A stretch of 36,901 nt of DNA from Clostridiaceae bacterium (lineage in GTDB: Bacteria; Bacillota; Clostridia; Saccharofermentanales; DTU023). The notes beneath the pieces are model-generated. The model was not told the DNA's origin, did no database searches, and saw only the letters and a program-made list of their open reading frames with translations. The position numbers and the translations under genes were made by a program. Each line of letters starts with the position of its first letter. Within the stretch, counting starts at the first letter, position 1. The stretch covers positions 134,711-171,611 of the forward strand of contig DUVH01000024.1 in assembly GCA_012841145.1 (NCBI GenBank), read 5' to 3'. Positions 1 to 8,716 of the stretch are shown in pieces.

Positions 1-693
1 AAGGAGTTGGCGGACTTGGCGCACCGACACGATTTGCCTCTAATCTACGACCTCGGAAGCGGCTGCCTTTCAGCGGATCTCGCCGCTTTACTCCCCGGAG
101 AACCGACCGTCGCATCCTCCATCGAAGACGGTGCCGACGTCATCTGCTTCTCAGGAGACAAGCTGCTCGGCGGGCCGCAAGCCGGCATCATCGTCGGCAA
201 GGAGCGCTATATTTCCGCCATGCGGACACATCCGCTCCTCCGGACATTCCGCTGCGACAAAATGACGCTCATCGCCTTGGAGCAGACGCTGCGCCTCTAC
301 TTCGACGACGAGCTGGCGCGTCGACACATACCGATCCTCTCGATGGCGCTCGTCGAGCCTGAAGAGCTAAAACGGCGCACAGAGCTTTTCACCGACAGGT
401 TGAATGCGTGCGGCATTCAGGCGACCGTCGAGCCGTCCAGCATGGTGATGGGCGGAGGAACAGCGCCGGAACTGTATCTCGACTCGTGGGCGTGCGTCAT
501 CGATCCCGCCCTGCACGAAGGCGTCCCCTCACCTTCCGTAATCGATTCAAATCTTCGCGCGTCCTCGCGACCTGTCATTTGTCGCCTTATCCACGACAGA
601 TTGTTCTTTGATTTGCGCACTGTAAGAAGCGATGAAGAGGATCTGCTCCTTGAAAACCTGCTGCAGTCTATGAATATTGAATGCCCATCGTAA
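1..693 (+). CDS. selA: L-seryl-tRNA(Sec) selenium transferase, C-terminal part
   Basis: SelA is the PLP-dependent enzyme that converts seryl-tRNA(Sec) to selenocysteinyl-tRNA(Sec) using selenophosphate. The frame is open from the first base of the window, so the gene is cut by the window edge: about 230 residues are present against roughly 460 for the family. The visible part contains the cofactor-binding region; the motif FSGDKLLGGPQAG carries the lysine expected to form the PLP Schiff base (residue 54 of the fragment), preceded by the typical IYDLGSG segment. The stop is TAA at 691-693. selB follows after 63 bases on the same strand, the usual selA-selB arrangement. The N-terminal domain, the start codon and any upstream selD lie outside the window. 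The identification rests on strong motif recognition. Confidence 0.95.
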   Translation, partial: KELADLAHRHDLPLIYDLGSGCLSADLAALLPGEPTVASSIEDGADVICFSGDKLLGGPQAGIIVGKERYISAMRTHPLLRTFRCDKMTLIALEQTLRLYFDDELARRHIPILSMALVEPEELKRRTELFTDRLNACGIQATVEPSSMVMGGGTAPELYLDSWACVIDPALHEGVPSPSVIDSNLRASSRPVICRLIHDRLFFDLRTVRSDEEDLLLENLLQSMNIECPS

Positions 694-756
694 CTGAGCA
701 TATTGAATAAGCTTGCTGAAAATGTCGCACCTGAGCGCTAGACACGGAGAAAAACT

Positions 757-2655
757 ATGAGTCATGTCATCATCGGAACTGCGGGACACGTCGATCACGG
801 TAAATCAGCGCTTATCTACGCTTTGACACAACGCGATCCCGACCGGCTCGCCGAAGAGAAAGAGCGCGGCATTACGATTGAGCTCGGCTTTACATGGCTG
901 GAACATCCCGACGGAACGCGAACAGGCATCATCGACGTTCCGGGACACGAGCGCTTTGTCAGCAACATGTTGGCGGGAGCGGGAGGAATCGATCTCGCGC
1001 TTCTCGTCGTAGCGGCCGATGAAGGCGTCATGCCGCAAACACGCGAACACCTCGGCATTTTGTCGTTACTCGGCATTAAACGAGGCGTCATCGTCATAAC
1101 AAAATGCGACCTCGTCGACGAAGATTTTATCGAACTTGTCGAAGAAGATATCCGCGACCACGTTGCGGGTACATTCCTCGAGGACGCGGCAATGATAAGA
1201 ACATCGGCAACGACGGGGGAAGGTATCGAGACGTTGAGGCAGACTTTATTCGACGAGGTCAGCCGAATCAGCACACACAGGGATCACCTCCCTTTCCGCC
1301 TGCCGATCGACCGTGTCTTTATTATCGACGGATTCGGCACGATCGTCACGGGAACGCTGATTGAAGGTACGATCAAAACGGGCGACCAAGTAGAGATCTA
1401 CCCAGGCAATAAAAAAGCTCGCGTTCGGAGCGTTCAGATCCACGAAAGGCAGGAGACTGTCGCAAAATCGGGACAGCGCGTCGCGCTGGGGCTTGCCGGG
1501 CTGAAAAAAGCCGATCTCGATCGCGGCGATGTACTGGCATCTCCCGATAGCCTGAGGTCAACCACGCGCCTTGATGTCGAATTGACGGCACTTCGAGGAA
1601 CGCATTTTCCCGTTACAAACAATATGCGCGTTCACCTGTTCCACGGCGCACGCGAGATACTCGCACGCGTCATATTGTTGGACACCGACATCGTGGAACC
1701 CGGTACGACCGTTCACGCACAACTGCGCCTTGAGGAAGAGGCTTACGTCAAATACGGCGACAGATTCGTCATTCGCTTTTACTCTCCTCTCGAGACGATC
1801 GGCGGAGGCGTTATCGTAGACCCCCTTCCTGCGAAACGGCGCCGCGGGCGACCGGTCAACGAACCGGAATTCCGCGTGATGGCGAGCGAAGACAAAGCCG
1901 AACGCCTCGCGCTGGCGATCCTGCAAGCAGGCCCGCAACTGGCGCCTCTCAACATAGCCTGTTACCGCGCCGGCATTTCCGACGACGATCGGGAGGCGCT
2001 CATCCGTCAAATGATTGAAGACGGGATCATCGTCATGTTGAACGACCGCGTCGCGCTTCACGCGAAGACACTCAAAAGTCTCGGTAAAGACGCGACCGAC
2101 ATTCTCGAACGTTTCCACAAAGATCGCTCTCTCGAAGCCGGCATGCGCCGCGAAGAACTGCGCACGCGTCTGCTCCCACGCGCAGATATACAGCTGTCCG
2201 ATCTCGTGATCGATCAGCTTGAGCGGGCCGGCTACCTGGATGTTACATCGGGACTCGTCGCAAAAAAGGGATTCCGAGTGATCCTGTCCGATGCAGAAAA
2301 AGAAGTCATCAAGGAAATTGAAGCGCTGTTCTCCGTTTCCGGCTTTACGCCGCCCGGCACGGACGAACTAATCGAGAAGTTCGGCAAGCGTGCCAACGCG
2401 GAACAGATTATCACGCTTCTCCTGAACAACGGGACGCTCGTCAGGCTGACACCGCAGATCCTGATGCCGTGTCAACGCGTTGACGAGGCGTGGGACGTTG
2501 TCCGCGAGACGATCGAGTCGGAGGGACAGATCACACTGGGCGATTTCCGTGACAAAATCAAGGCGACGCGCAAGTTTGCGATCGTGCTGCTGGAGTACTT
2601 CGACAAACAAAAAAAGACTAAACTCGTCGGAGACGCCCGCGTGTTCAGCGCTTGA
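757..2655 (+). CDS. selB: Selenocysteine-specific translation elongation factor SelB
   Basis: SelB is the cytoplasmic GTPase that brings selenocysteinyl-tRNA to UGA codons marked by a SECIS hairpin. The protein is 632 residues, close to E. coli SelB (614). GTPase motifs are clear: G1 GHVDHGKS at 10-17, the RGITIELGF switch at about 37-45, G3 DVPGHE at 60-65 and G4 TKCD near residue 118. Beta-barrel domains follow, and the last roughly 260 residues look like the winged-helix repeats that bind SECIS RNA. An ATG start preceded by GGAG eight bases upstream supports the start. It lies between selA and addB, with only 10 bases between its TGA and the addB ATG, so the three are probably co-transcribed. 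No truncation or missing motif was seen. Confidence 0.96.
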   Translation: MSHVIIGTAGHVDHGKSALIYALTQRDPDRLAEEKERGITIELGFTWLEHPDGTRTGIIDVPGHERFVSNMLAGAGGIDLALLVVAADEGVMPQTREHLGILSLLGIKRGVIVITKCDLVDEDFIELVEEDIRDHVAGTFLEDAAMIRTSATTGEGIETLRQTLFDEVSRISTHRDHLPFRLPIDRVFIIDGFGTIVTGTLIEGTIKTGDQVEIYPGNKKARVRSVQIHERQETVAKSGQRVALGLAGLKKADLDRGDVLASPDSLRSTTRLDVELTALRGTHFPVTNNMRVHLFHGAREILARVILLDTDIVEPGTTVHAQLRLEEEAYVKYGDRFVIRFYSPLETIGGGVIVDPLPAKRRRGRPVNEPEFRVMASEDKAERLALAILQAGPQLAPLNIACYRAGISDDDREALIRQMIEDGIIVMLNDRVALHAKTLKSLGKDATDILERFHKDRSLEAGMRREELRTRLLPRADIQLSDLVIDQLERAGYLDVTSGLVAKKGFRVILSDAEKEVIKEIEALFSVSGFTPPGTDELIEKFGKRANAEQIITLLLNNGTLVRLTPQILMPCQRVDEAWDVVRETIESEGQITLGDFRDKIKATRKFAIVLLEYFDKQKKTKLVGDARVFSA

Positions 2656-2665
2656 CAGTAGACGC

Positions 2666-5600
2666 ATGAGCGCGCGCAACCTCGACATCGTCTATTCGGA
2701 AGATCACGATGCGCTCATCGATCATATCTTTGAGCGTGTGGAGCGCCGTCTGGAAGTCCAGCCCGATCAGCGCGCCTTTCTGATCGTGCCTGAGCCGATG
2801 AAGGCCGATATGGAACGCCACTTCATCACGAAAACGCACGTCGGCGGAATCATGCTGACGGAAGTGTTGTCGTTTCGCCGATTGGCGACAAGACTGTTCT
2901 CGGAATCGGGCTTGCCGATTCCCGATCTTTTGTCAAACGCCGGCAAAGCGATCCTTGCCCAAAAAATCCTTCTCGACGGGGATATACCTTTCAGAACATT
3001 TAAGAGGATGGCGGGGCAGCCGCGCTATGCCGCGGAGCTCGTCCACATTCTCGGCGATTTCCGGCGTTACGATATCTCCTCTGAAGAATTGCTTGAGATC
3101 GACTCCAAGCACCACGCGACGCTTGATAAATTCCATGATTTCGCTCTCCTAAAAGACGCGCTTGAAGATGAATTGCAACGTCGCGAACTGGGTGATCCTG
3201 ACGCCACTTTGACAAACCTCGCCGGATTGCTTCTTACGTCACCGTTGCCGAAACGACTCGACTTTCTGACTAAAACACATATCTGGGTTGTCGGCTTCGG
3301 CGTTGATCGTCAGTTCACTTCACAGGAAATGAGCGTCCTCCGCGGCTTGGCGTCGCACGTTTCCGGCTTGACCGTTACGGTGACGGCCGATTTCCCGGGC
3401 GGCAATCGAGGCGAGCTCGCGTTTCAGCACGGCCGTGCGACGATCGATACGTTGAGCCGCGTATTCCCGGGCATTCGAATCACTCGACCCGCCCCGCCGT
3501 CAACAGATCGCTCGAGATGCGACATCAGGCTCGTCAAGGTGATTGACGCACATGAAGAAGCGCGCTGCTGCGCGGGGCAAATTCGAGAGCTTTTGTTGAC
3601 GAACAAAATCCGCCGCCGCGATATCGGCATCGCCCTCTGCAACGAGCGCCTGATGTCGAATGTCGTGGAGACAACGCTCGCAGAATACGGCGTCGATGCA
3701 TGGGTCGACACGAGAAAACCTCTGTCGCAAAGCTCGTTCGCGCGCACGTTTACGTCCTTTCTCTCGCTTTGCTCCTATGATTTCTCTTTCGATCAACTGA
3801 TGGATTACTATCGAGGCGGACTGTCACCGCTTTCCGACGACGTCATCGACTCTTTCGAGAACGCGGCGCTCGCGCTCGGGTGGACAACCGCACGCGATTT
3901 CCGCCATCTCAAGACGTCGTCCGAACATCTCGAGAACGGACTCGCGAGGCGATTTCAGGGAAGCGACGAAGAAGAGGGTGCCGTTCGCACGGCATTAGAG
4001 GATGTCTTTTCTCTCCTCGATCTCACATCAAAGATGCGAGGACTCAGGAACGGATACGATAAGAGCGAACTCCTTCTCGATATTCTTTTCAGCGAAGAGT
4101 CAAACTCGCCGGAAAAGCGCGTTATGCGTCGACGCGATTTACTGATGGAGCAGAATCGCCCGGACAGCGCCGCGCTTCTCGTCTCCTCGTGGAATGCGAC
4201 CGTCGATCTCCTGCGAGAATCTCGCGAACTTCTGGGGAAAACGCGCATCTCTCAGGATCATTACACACAGCTCCTGCTTGCGGGTCTGGAAGGGCTCGTC
4301 CTCCCGGCCGTACCCTTGGGGGCCGATCATGTGCGCGTCGGATCGCTTCGGGCGATGGCGACATGGCCGTGCCGCGTCCTTTTCATCTTGGGCGCGACGG
4401 CATCGGCGTTTCCTCCCGAAAACCAACAGCAAGGTTACCTGCGCGATGAGGAGCGCGATCTCTTATCGAAGGAGACAAAAAAACCTTTTCCCAACAGACA
4501 AAAAGACGAGCCTTCATCACAGGCGTGGCTCGTAGACATGCTTTTGTCGAGGCCGACGCAAACTCTATACGTCTCCGTACCCTCATTAGGCGAGGAACAA
4601 TCGTATATCTTCGATGATCTGCGGGACAGAACACAGGACGATGTAACGGTCATCGTTGAGCCCGACAGGGAACCCGATGTCAGATGGTACGCTTTGCCGG
4701 CGGCGCTTCGCATTACCCGCTGGAATACGGAAGCGCCTTCAGCTTGGAGAAAGGCGGTCGCTCGACTGACAAAGACAGACCGAACGTTGCCGGCGCTCGC
4801 CCATGACATCGCGGAAAAGACCGTGATTCCCGCTGATCTCGCACGTCAAAGCATCACGTCGCGCTCGGGCGTCAGCGCCTCTTTGCTCCAGCAGTACAAA
4901 TCCTGTCCTTTCCGTTACTTTGCGGAGTACGTCGCACGTGCCGCGGAGCGCGTCATCGCGCAGGACGATCCGAGCGCTCAGGGCACCTTGCTTCACCGCC
5001 TAATGGAACTTGCCACAAGGGATCTGGCAGATCGTTTGAGGTCGGCAGACACGGCGGAAGAAATCGACGATATCACCTTGCGATGGCGTCTCGATCTCGA
5101 CACGGATTACATGCGAAAACTCTATGAAGTCGCGACAGCCGATCGAGGTCTCGGCTGGTACGCGCGGCCGTCCTTATCCGGGAGCATCGGCGAAAGATTG
5201 CGGCTCTTCGCAGGCAGGACACTTCAAGTCATGACGACATTCAGCCAGGACGAAGGCTATTCTCCGCGCCTTCTTGAGTGGTATTTCCCGAACGCAGGTA
5301 CGAAACCGTATGTCCTGAACGTCGGCGACTTGAATTTTACTTTGCGAGGATTAATCGATCGCATAGAGGAGAACCGGAAAGGCAACGTACGCATCATTGA
5401 TTTTAAGCGAACGGAAAGAGACTTCGGCTGGATCGACCTCTATGACGGAACCGACATCCAGCTGCCTCTCTATAAACTGGCTTTCGAGACGGCATTCCCG
5501 GAAAGGCAAGTCGAAGAGCTCTACTTTTGCGGCTTTGAACGACCGAACACGAGAGATCTCGGATCTTACGACGGCAATGTGCCTGATCGGAACGAAATAA

Positions 5601-5884
5601 GAACACTTCTCGAGAGACAAAAGAAACTCTGGGAGCCGGGCGCCGCCGATCGCGTCGCTGAATTCGCCGAGAGAAAAGCTGTCGAAACGATCGACAACAT
5701 TCTAACCGGCGCATTTCCGGCAAAGCCGACCGTTCGCGGGAAGGGAGGCAGTCCCTGTCGCTACTGTGAATGGCGGGCGGCTTGCGGGTATGATCATCGC
5801 CTCAAAAGAAATGCGCCGATGCCGGCCGATCGCGAGACGGTCAAAGAAATACGTCGTGAGATCGCGGGCGAAACGGAGAATTAA
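2666..5884 (+). CDS. addB: ATP-dependent helicase/nuclease AddAB, AddB subunit (RexB-like)
   Basis: AddB is the non-motor subunit of the AddAB helicase-nuclease, which resects double-strand breaks for RecA-mediated repair and degrades foreign linear DNA. From ATG 2666 the protein is 1072 residues. The C-terminal nuclease has the RecB-type motif IIDFKRT (D912, K914) followed by the QLPLY segment. The four cysteines expected to hold the Fe-S staple are present: C747 and the C-x2-C-x5-C cluster C1031, C1034, C1040. The N-terminus has no Walker A motif where Bacillus AddB has a GRSGSGKT-type loop; RexB proteins of streptococci also lack it. The frame is open further upstream inside selB, but ATG 2666 gives a family-like N-terminus. 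I see no Shine-Dalgarno before it, so translation is probably coupled to selB, which ends 10 bases earlier. Its partner addA lies about 4.5 kb downstream. Confidence 0.92.
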   Translation: MSARNLDIVYSEDHDALIDHIFERVERRLEVQPDQRAFLIVPEPMKADMERHFITKTHVGGIMLTEVLSFRRLATRLFSESGLPIPDLLSNAGKAILAQKILLDGDIPFRTFKRMAGQPRYAAELVHILGDFRRYDISSEELLEIDSKHHATLDKFHDFALLKDALEDELQRRELGDPDATLTNLAGLLLTSPLPKRLDFLTKTHIWVVGFGVDRQFTSQEMSVLRGLASHVSGLTVTVTADFPGGNRGELAFQHGRATIDTLSRVFPGIRITRPAPPSTDRSRCDIRLVKVIDAHEEARCCAGQIRELLLTNKIRRRDIGIALCNERLMSNVVETTLAEYGVDAWVDTRKPLSQSSFARTFTSFLSLCSYDFSFDQLMDYYRGGLSPLSDDVIDSFENAALALGWTTARDFRHLKTSSEHLENGLARRFQGSDEEEGAVRTALEDVFSLLDLTSKMRGLRNGYDKSELLLDILFSEESNSPEKRVMRRRDLLMEQNRPDSAALLVSSWNATVDLLRESRELLGKTRISQDHYTQLLLAGLEGLVLPAVPLGADHVRVGSLRAMATWPCRVLFILGATASAFPPENQQQGYLRDEERDLLSKETKKPFPNRQKDEPSSQAWLVDMLLSRPTQTLYVSVPSLGEEQSYIFDDLRDRTQDDVTVIVEPDREPDVRWYALPAALRITRWNTEAPSAWRKAVARLTKTDRTLPALAHDIAEKTVIPADLARQSITSRSGVSASLLQQYKSCPFRYFAEYVARAAERVIAQDDPSAQGTLLHRLMELATRDLADRLRSADTAEEIDDITLRWRLDLDTDYMRKLYEVATADRGLGWYARPSLSGSIGERLRLFAGRTLQVMTTFSQDEGYSPRLLEWYFPNAGTKPYVLNVGDLNFTLRGLIDRIEENRKGNVRIIDFKRTERDFGWIDLYDGTDIQLPLYKLAFETAFPERQVEELYFCGFERPNTRDLGSYDGNVPDRNEIRTLLERQKKLWEPGAADRVAEFAERKAVETIDNILTGAFPAKPTVRGKGGSPCRYCEWRAACGYDHRLKRNAPMPADRETVKEIRREIAGETEN

Positions 5885-5964
5885 ACAACTCTACGCGCTG
5901 ATCTGTTTTCCGCATCGGCGTCACAGAATCGGAACATTTCCGGAATGTGAAAGCTGCCGATTAC

Positions 5965-8580
5965 TTACGGTGTCGCAGCCGTCGTCTGTTCAGACTCGCC
6001 GCTGTCCGTTGTCGGGGACGTCGTCACGGCGGGTTGAGGAGCTCCGGAAACAGGCCACGGATTCGCCTTCATCCAGTCGCGATACGGTTGCATTGTCTGC
6101 TCCCAAACTTCCGCAGGCATCAAGTCGCGGTAATAGTCTGAATCGACGATGAGCTTAGCCGTCTCAAATCTGATTCTGACTTCACGGTTGATCCTGTCGA
6201 CGTAGTCGCTTTCATCCTCCTCCATCGTTTGCCACTCGTGCATCGTGAAGGTACCTTTCTTCGCATCGTACTTGCCGTACTCTGAGATCCAGCTCCTGCC
6301 GCTGAAAATGACGAGCGCTTCATGGTCCGACAGAATATCTCGCCCCGACAACATACGCGAGTCATAGGGGAGCCCCATGTAGTTGTATATTGTCGGCAAC
6401 AAGTCAAGACTGCTGCAGTACTTCTCAATGACTTCCGGCTCAATACCGTCGTGGTAAAAGAACGCGGCGCTTTCATAAAGACCGAACGTATCGTCGAGCT
6501 CTTTTCCCGCCAATGCGTAGAGATTGGCTTTTTCCAAAGCGTACGGGTAATGGTCGGGATTGACAACGATCAGTGTCCTATCGGCAATCCCCGCTTCCCG
6601 GAGCTGTTGGAGCAGATAATCTAACGCCAGCTCCAAATCATAATTCGCCGCCATATAGCAAATCGATTCTTCAGGCAAATCGAGATGTTTGAAGACATCG
6701 TAATGGCGCGTCGACATCATATTGCCGATTCGCGTGTAAACGCCGTGACCGCTGACCGTCAAGTAATAGATATGGAACGGTTCTTTGTCGATGAACTCGG
6801 GGATCGTCTTTTCCATCATTTCCAAGTCGGATTCTGGCCACGTTTTCTTCACGACCAGCCCATTCCCGAGTCCCCTGTACAGATAACCGAGATTGGGATG
6901 TGAAACGTCGCGCTTGTAATACGTCCACGTGTGATTGTGCCAGGCGTACGTCGTGTAATCGAGTCGACGGAGCAAGTTGCCGGGCGCCATGGCGAGATCG
7001 TTTTTAGCTGCTTCCGTCAACGTCCATACGCCCTGCTTCGGAATCATACCGCACAACCCCGCATACTCTCCGTCAAGTGTCGAGACTGTCCAGACGGGAT
7101 TGTAGAAGTTTTTGAAGTGAATACCCTCATGCCACATTTTCCACATTGTCGGCGTGAGCTCCGGATGAATCGCATGACGCGAGAAACTTTCAGCCGTTAA
7201 GAAGATCAAGTTGAACCCCTTGCCTCTTCCCGTGTGCTCGTTCGTGTACGTGGGAACCGTCCGCGAGAAGACGGTATCCAAATAGCGGAGCATGTCGGCG
7301 CGCGACCGTCCCTGCAAGACGGCGGGCGTACCGTCTTCCTGCTTGTTCTCGCCGAGTCTTTCGTCGAAATCGACAGGCAGAACTTGAGGCAGGCGCTCTA
7401 CGACGACGGGCGGTTCCGATTCGGACGGATCGATTGAAGGATCGGGGTGCTCGGACGGTTCCGTCATTACGATGGGGTCCGGCAAAAGATCGGGGCTGAG
7501 CGGCGCGGAACGAGGATAAATGAGATGGCTGATATCGACACCCATTGCCGTCAGGAGCCCGAATTGATTCGTTCCCGTCAAGATCTCATTCTCATAAAAG
7601 AAATTCTGCCACGGGCTATTGTACGAACGGTTGAACGCCATACTGCCGATCGAAACACCGAACATCGCGACCGAAAGCGCGACACAGATGAAAGAATCGC
7701 GAACACGGATCACGGACGCCATACATGTCGCGAAATACCGTTTACGGAAGTAAACAAAATATGCGATCACCGGAATAAACAACACGATGATCCACGGCAG
7801 ATTACGCAGAATCTTAAGCATAATATCCACGAAGAACTGCGCAACCTGCCCACCGTGACCGATCGAATAAAACACGAAAAATGTTCTGAAGAAACGATGG
7901 TAAATCAGCTGTGCGCTGTAGATAAACGGCAAGAAGATCAACATGATCGGCAGGACGACGGCACGTCCCCTTCTCGGAAAAAAACTGACAATGGCGGCGG
8001 CAAAAAGAGCGTTCGATGCGGCGAAGAGCGTCGAGTGGAGAATGCCGATGCTGAAAAAGTTATCGCTCGTCGTAAGGCGGATGATGAACTCACACAGAAG
8101 ATGCTGAGCGAAAAACAGCAGGGCGAACTTCATCATGCATTCAAAACGTTCGCGCAAAGGCTTACGCCCGTTTTTGAGAAGTTCTTCGGCCAACCCGAAT
8201 CTGCTTACTGTCCGTTGATCCGTTCCGTCAGACGATTCACGTCTTTTCGTCCTCGCTCTTTGAGAGGATTGCTCAAGATCATCTAATTTGCGCGGCGCAA
8301 GCAGACGTTTACCGCTCATTTTCTCATTTGGCGCGGTCTCTGTCTGAACGTCACCGCTCACACGGAGATGCGGACTTCGAACACGCGGAACCCTGGCGGA
8401 CGCATTCGGCTGCTTTCTTTGCGGTTCGCTTTTATTAAGATCTGTCCGAACGGATGAATATAAAGACTGATCACGACGATCGTCAAAACCGGTATCGACA
8501 CCGTCTCTACGGTGCCTCCGTCTATAGGCTCCTGAATACATTTCGTTTGCTTCAGGTTTGCTGTCATTTTCCTCTCGCAT
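5965..8580 (-). CDS. LtaS-like membrane sulfatase/phosphoglycerol transferase
   Basis: This 871-residue protein resembles the lipoteichoic acid synthase family, membrane enzymes with an extracellular sulfatase-fold domain that move glycerol-phosphate from phosphatidylglycerol onto a polymer. Residues 1 to about 145 are highly charged and presumably cytoplasmic. About five hydrophobic segments follow between roughly 148 and 315, as in LtaS. The outer domain has matching catalytic positions: E464 in the LTAESFS motif, T501 in STLDGEY (expected nucleophile) and D676-H677 in NPDHYPY. The T501 to D676 spacing of 175 equals that of S. aureus LtaS T300-D475. The C-terminus is a Ser/Thr/Pro-rich tail. 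It is longer than typical LtaS (about 650) because of both ends. Start ATG 8580 follows a G-rich stretch. The true substrate could be another phosphoglycerol acceptor. It is transcribed against addB, converging 80 bases away. Confidence 0.85.
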   Translation of the reverse strand: MREENDSKPEANEMYSGAYRRRHRRDGVDTGFDDRRDQSLYSSVRTDLNKSEPQRKQPNASARVPRVRSPHLRVSGDVQTETAPNEKMSGKRLLAPRKLDDLEQSSQRARTKRRESSDGTDQRTVSRFGLAEELLKNGRKPLRERFECMMKFALLFFAQHLLCEFIIRLTTSDNFFSIGILHSTLFAASNALFAAAIVSFFPRRGRAVVLPIMLIFLPFIYSAQLIYHRFFRTFFVFYSIGHGGQVAQFFVDIMLKILRNLPWIIVLFIPVIAYFVYFRKRYFATCMASVIRVRDSFICVALSVAMFGVSIGSMAFNRSYNSPWQNFFYENEILTGTNQFGLLTAMGVDISHLIYPRSAPLSPDLLPDPIVMTEPSEHPDPSIDPSESEPPVVVERLPQVLPVDFDERLGENKQEDGTPAVLQGRSRADMLRYLDTVFSRTVPTYTNEHTGRGKGFNLIFLTAESFSRHAIHPELTPTMWKMWHEGIHFKNFYNPVWTVSTLDGEYAGLCGMIPKQGVWTLTEAAKNDLAMAPGNLLRRLDYTTYAWHNHTWTYYKRDVSHPNLGYLYRGLGNGLVVKKTWPESDLEMMEKTIPEFIDKEPFHIYYLTVSGHGVYTRIGNMMSTRHYDVFKHLDLPEESICYMAANYDLELALDYLLQQLREAGIADRTLIVVNPDHYPYALEKANLYALAGKELDDTFGLYESAAFFYHDGIEPEVIEKYCSSLDLLPTIYNYMGLPYDSRMLSGRDILSDHEALVIFSGRSWISEYGKYDAKKGTFTMHEWQTMEEDESDYVDRINREVRIRFETAKLIVDSDYYRDLMPAEVWEQTMQPYRDWMKANPWPVSGAPQPAVTTSPTTDSGESEQTTAATP

Positions 8581-8659
8581 GAGAGACTACCCCCCGGCAT
8601 CCATATGCCTCCACCTATGGACACCTTTGTTGCTATTGCATCAAAACAGATGCCCGATT

Positions 8660-8668
8660 ATCATATCA
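8660..8668 (-). promoter_or_regulatory. Candidate extended -10 promoter of the LtaS-like gene
   Basis: Read on the minus strand the site is TGATATGAT, a TGn extended -10 with a five-of-six match to TATAAT. No good -35 was seen at 17 bases. Transcription would start about 70 bases before the ATG at 8580. The short spacing to the lipoprotein gene leaves a shared transcript possible as well. Confidence 0.35.
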
Positions 8669-8716
8669 CAAGCGCTTTCTTCGCCTCATCTTATCAGTCG
8701 AGACGCAAGAACGATT

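Noticed and set aside
2480-2665. Upstream extension of addB inside selB
   Set aside because: The extra 62 residues are basic and unlike AddB; ATG 2666 gives a normal N-terminus.
7447-8286. Plus-strand open frame (279 codons) opposite the LtaS-like gene
   Set aside because: Low-complexity Arg/Asp/His-rich translation typical of an antisense shadow; the minus strand has clear membrane segments and catalytic motifs.
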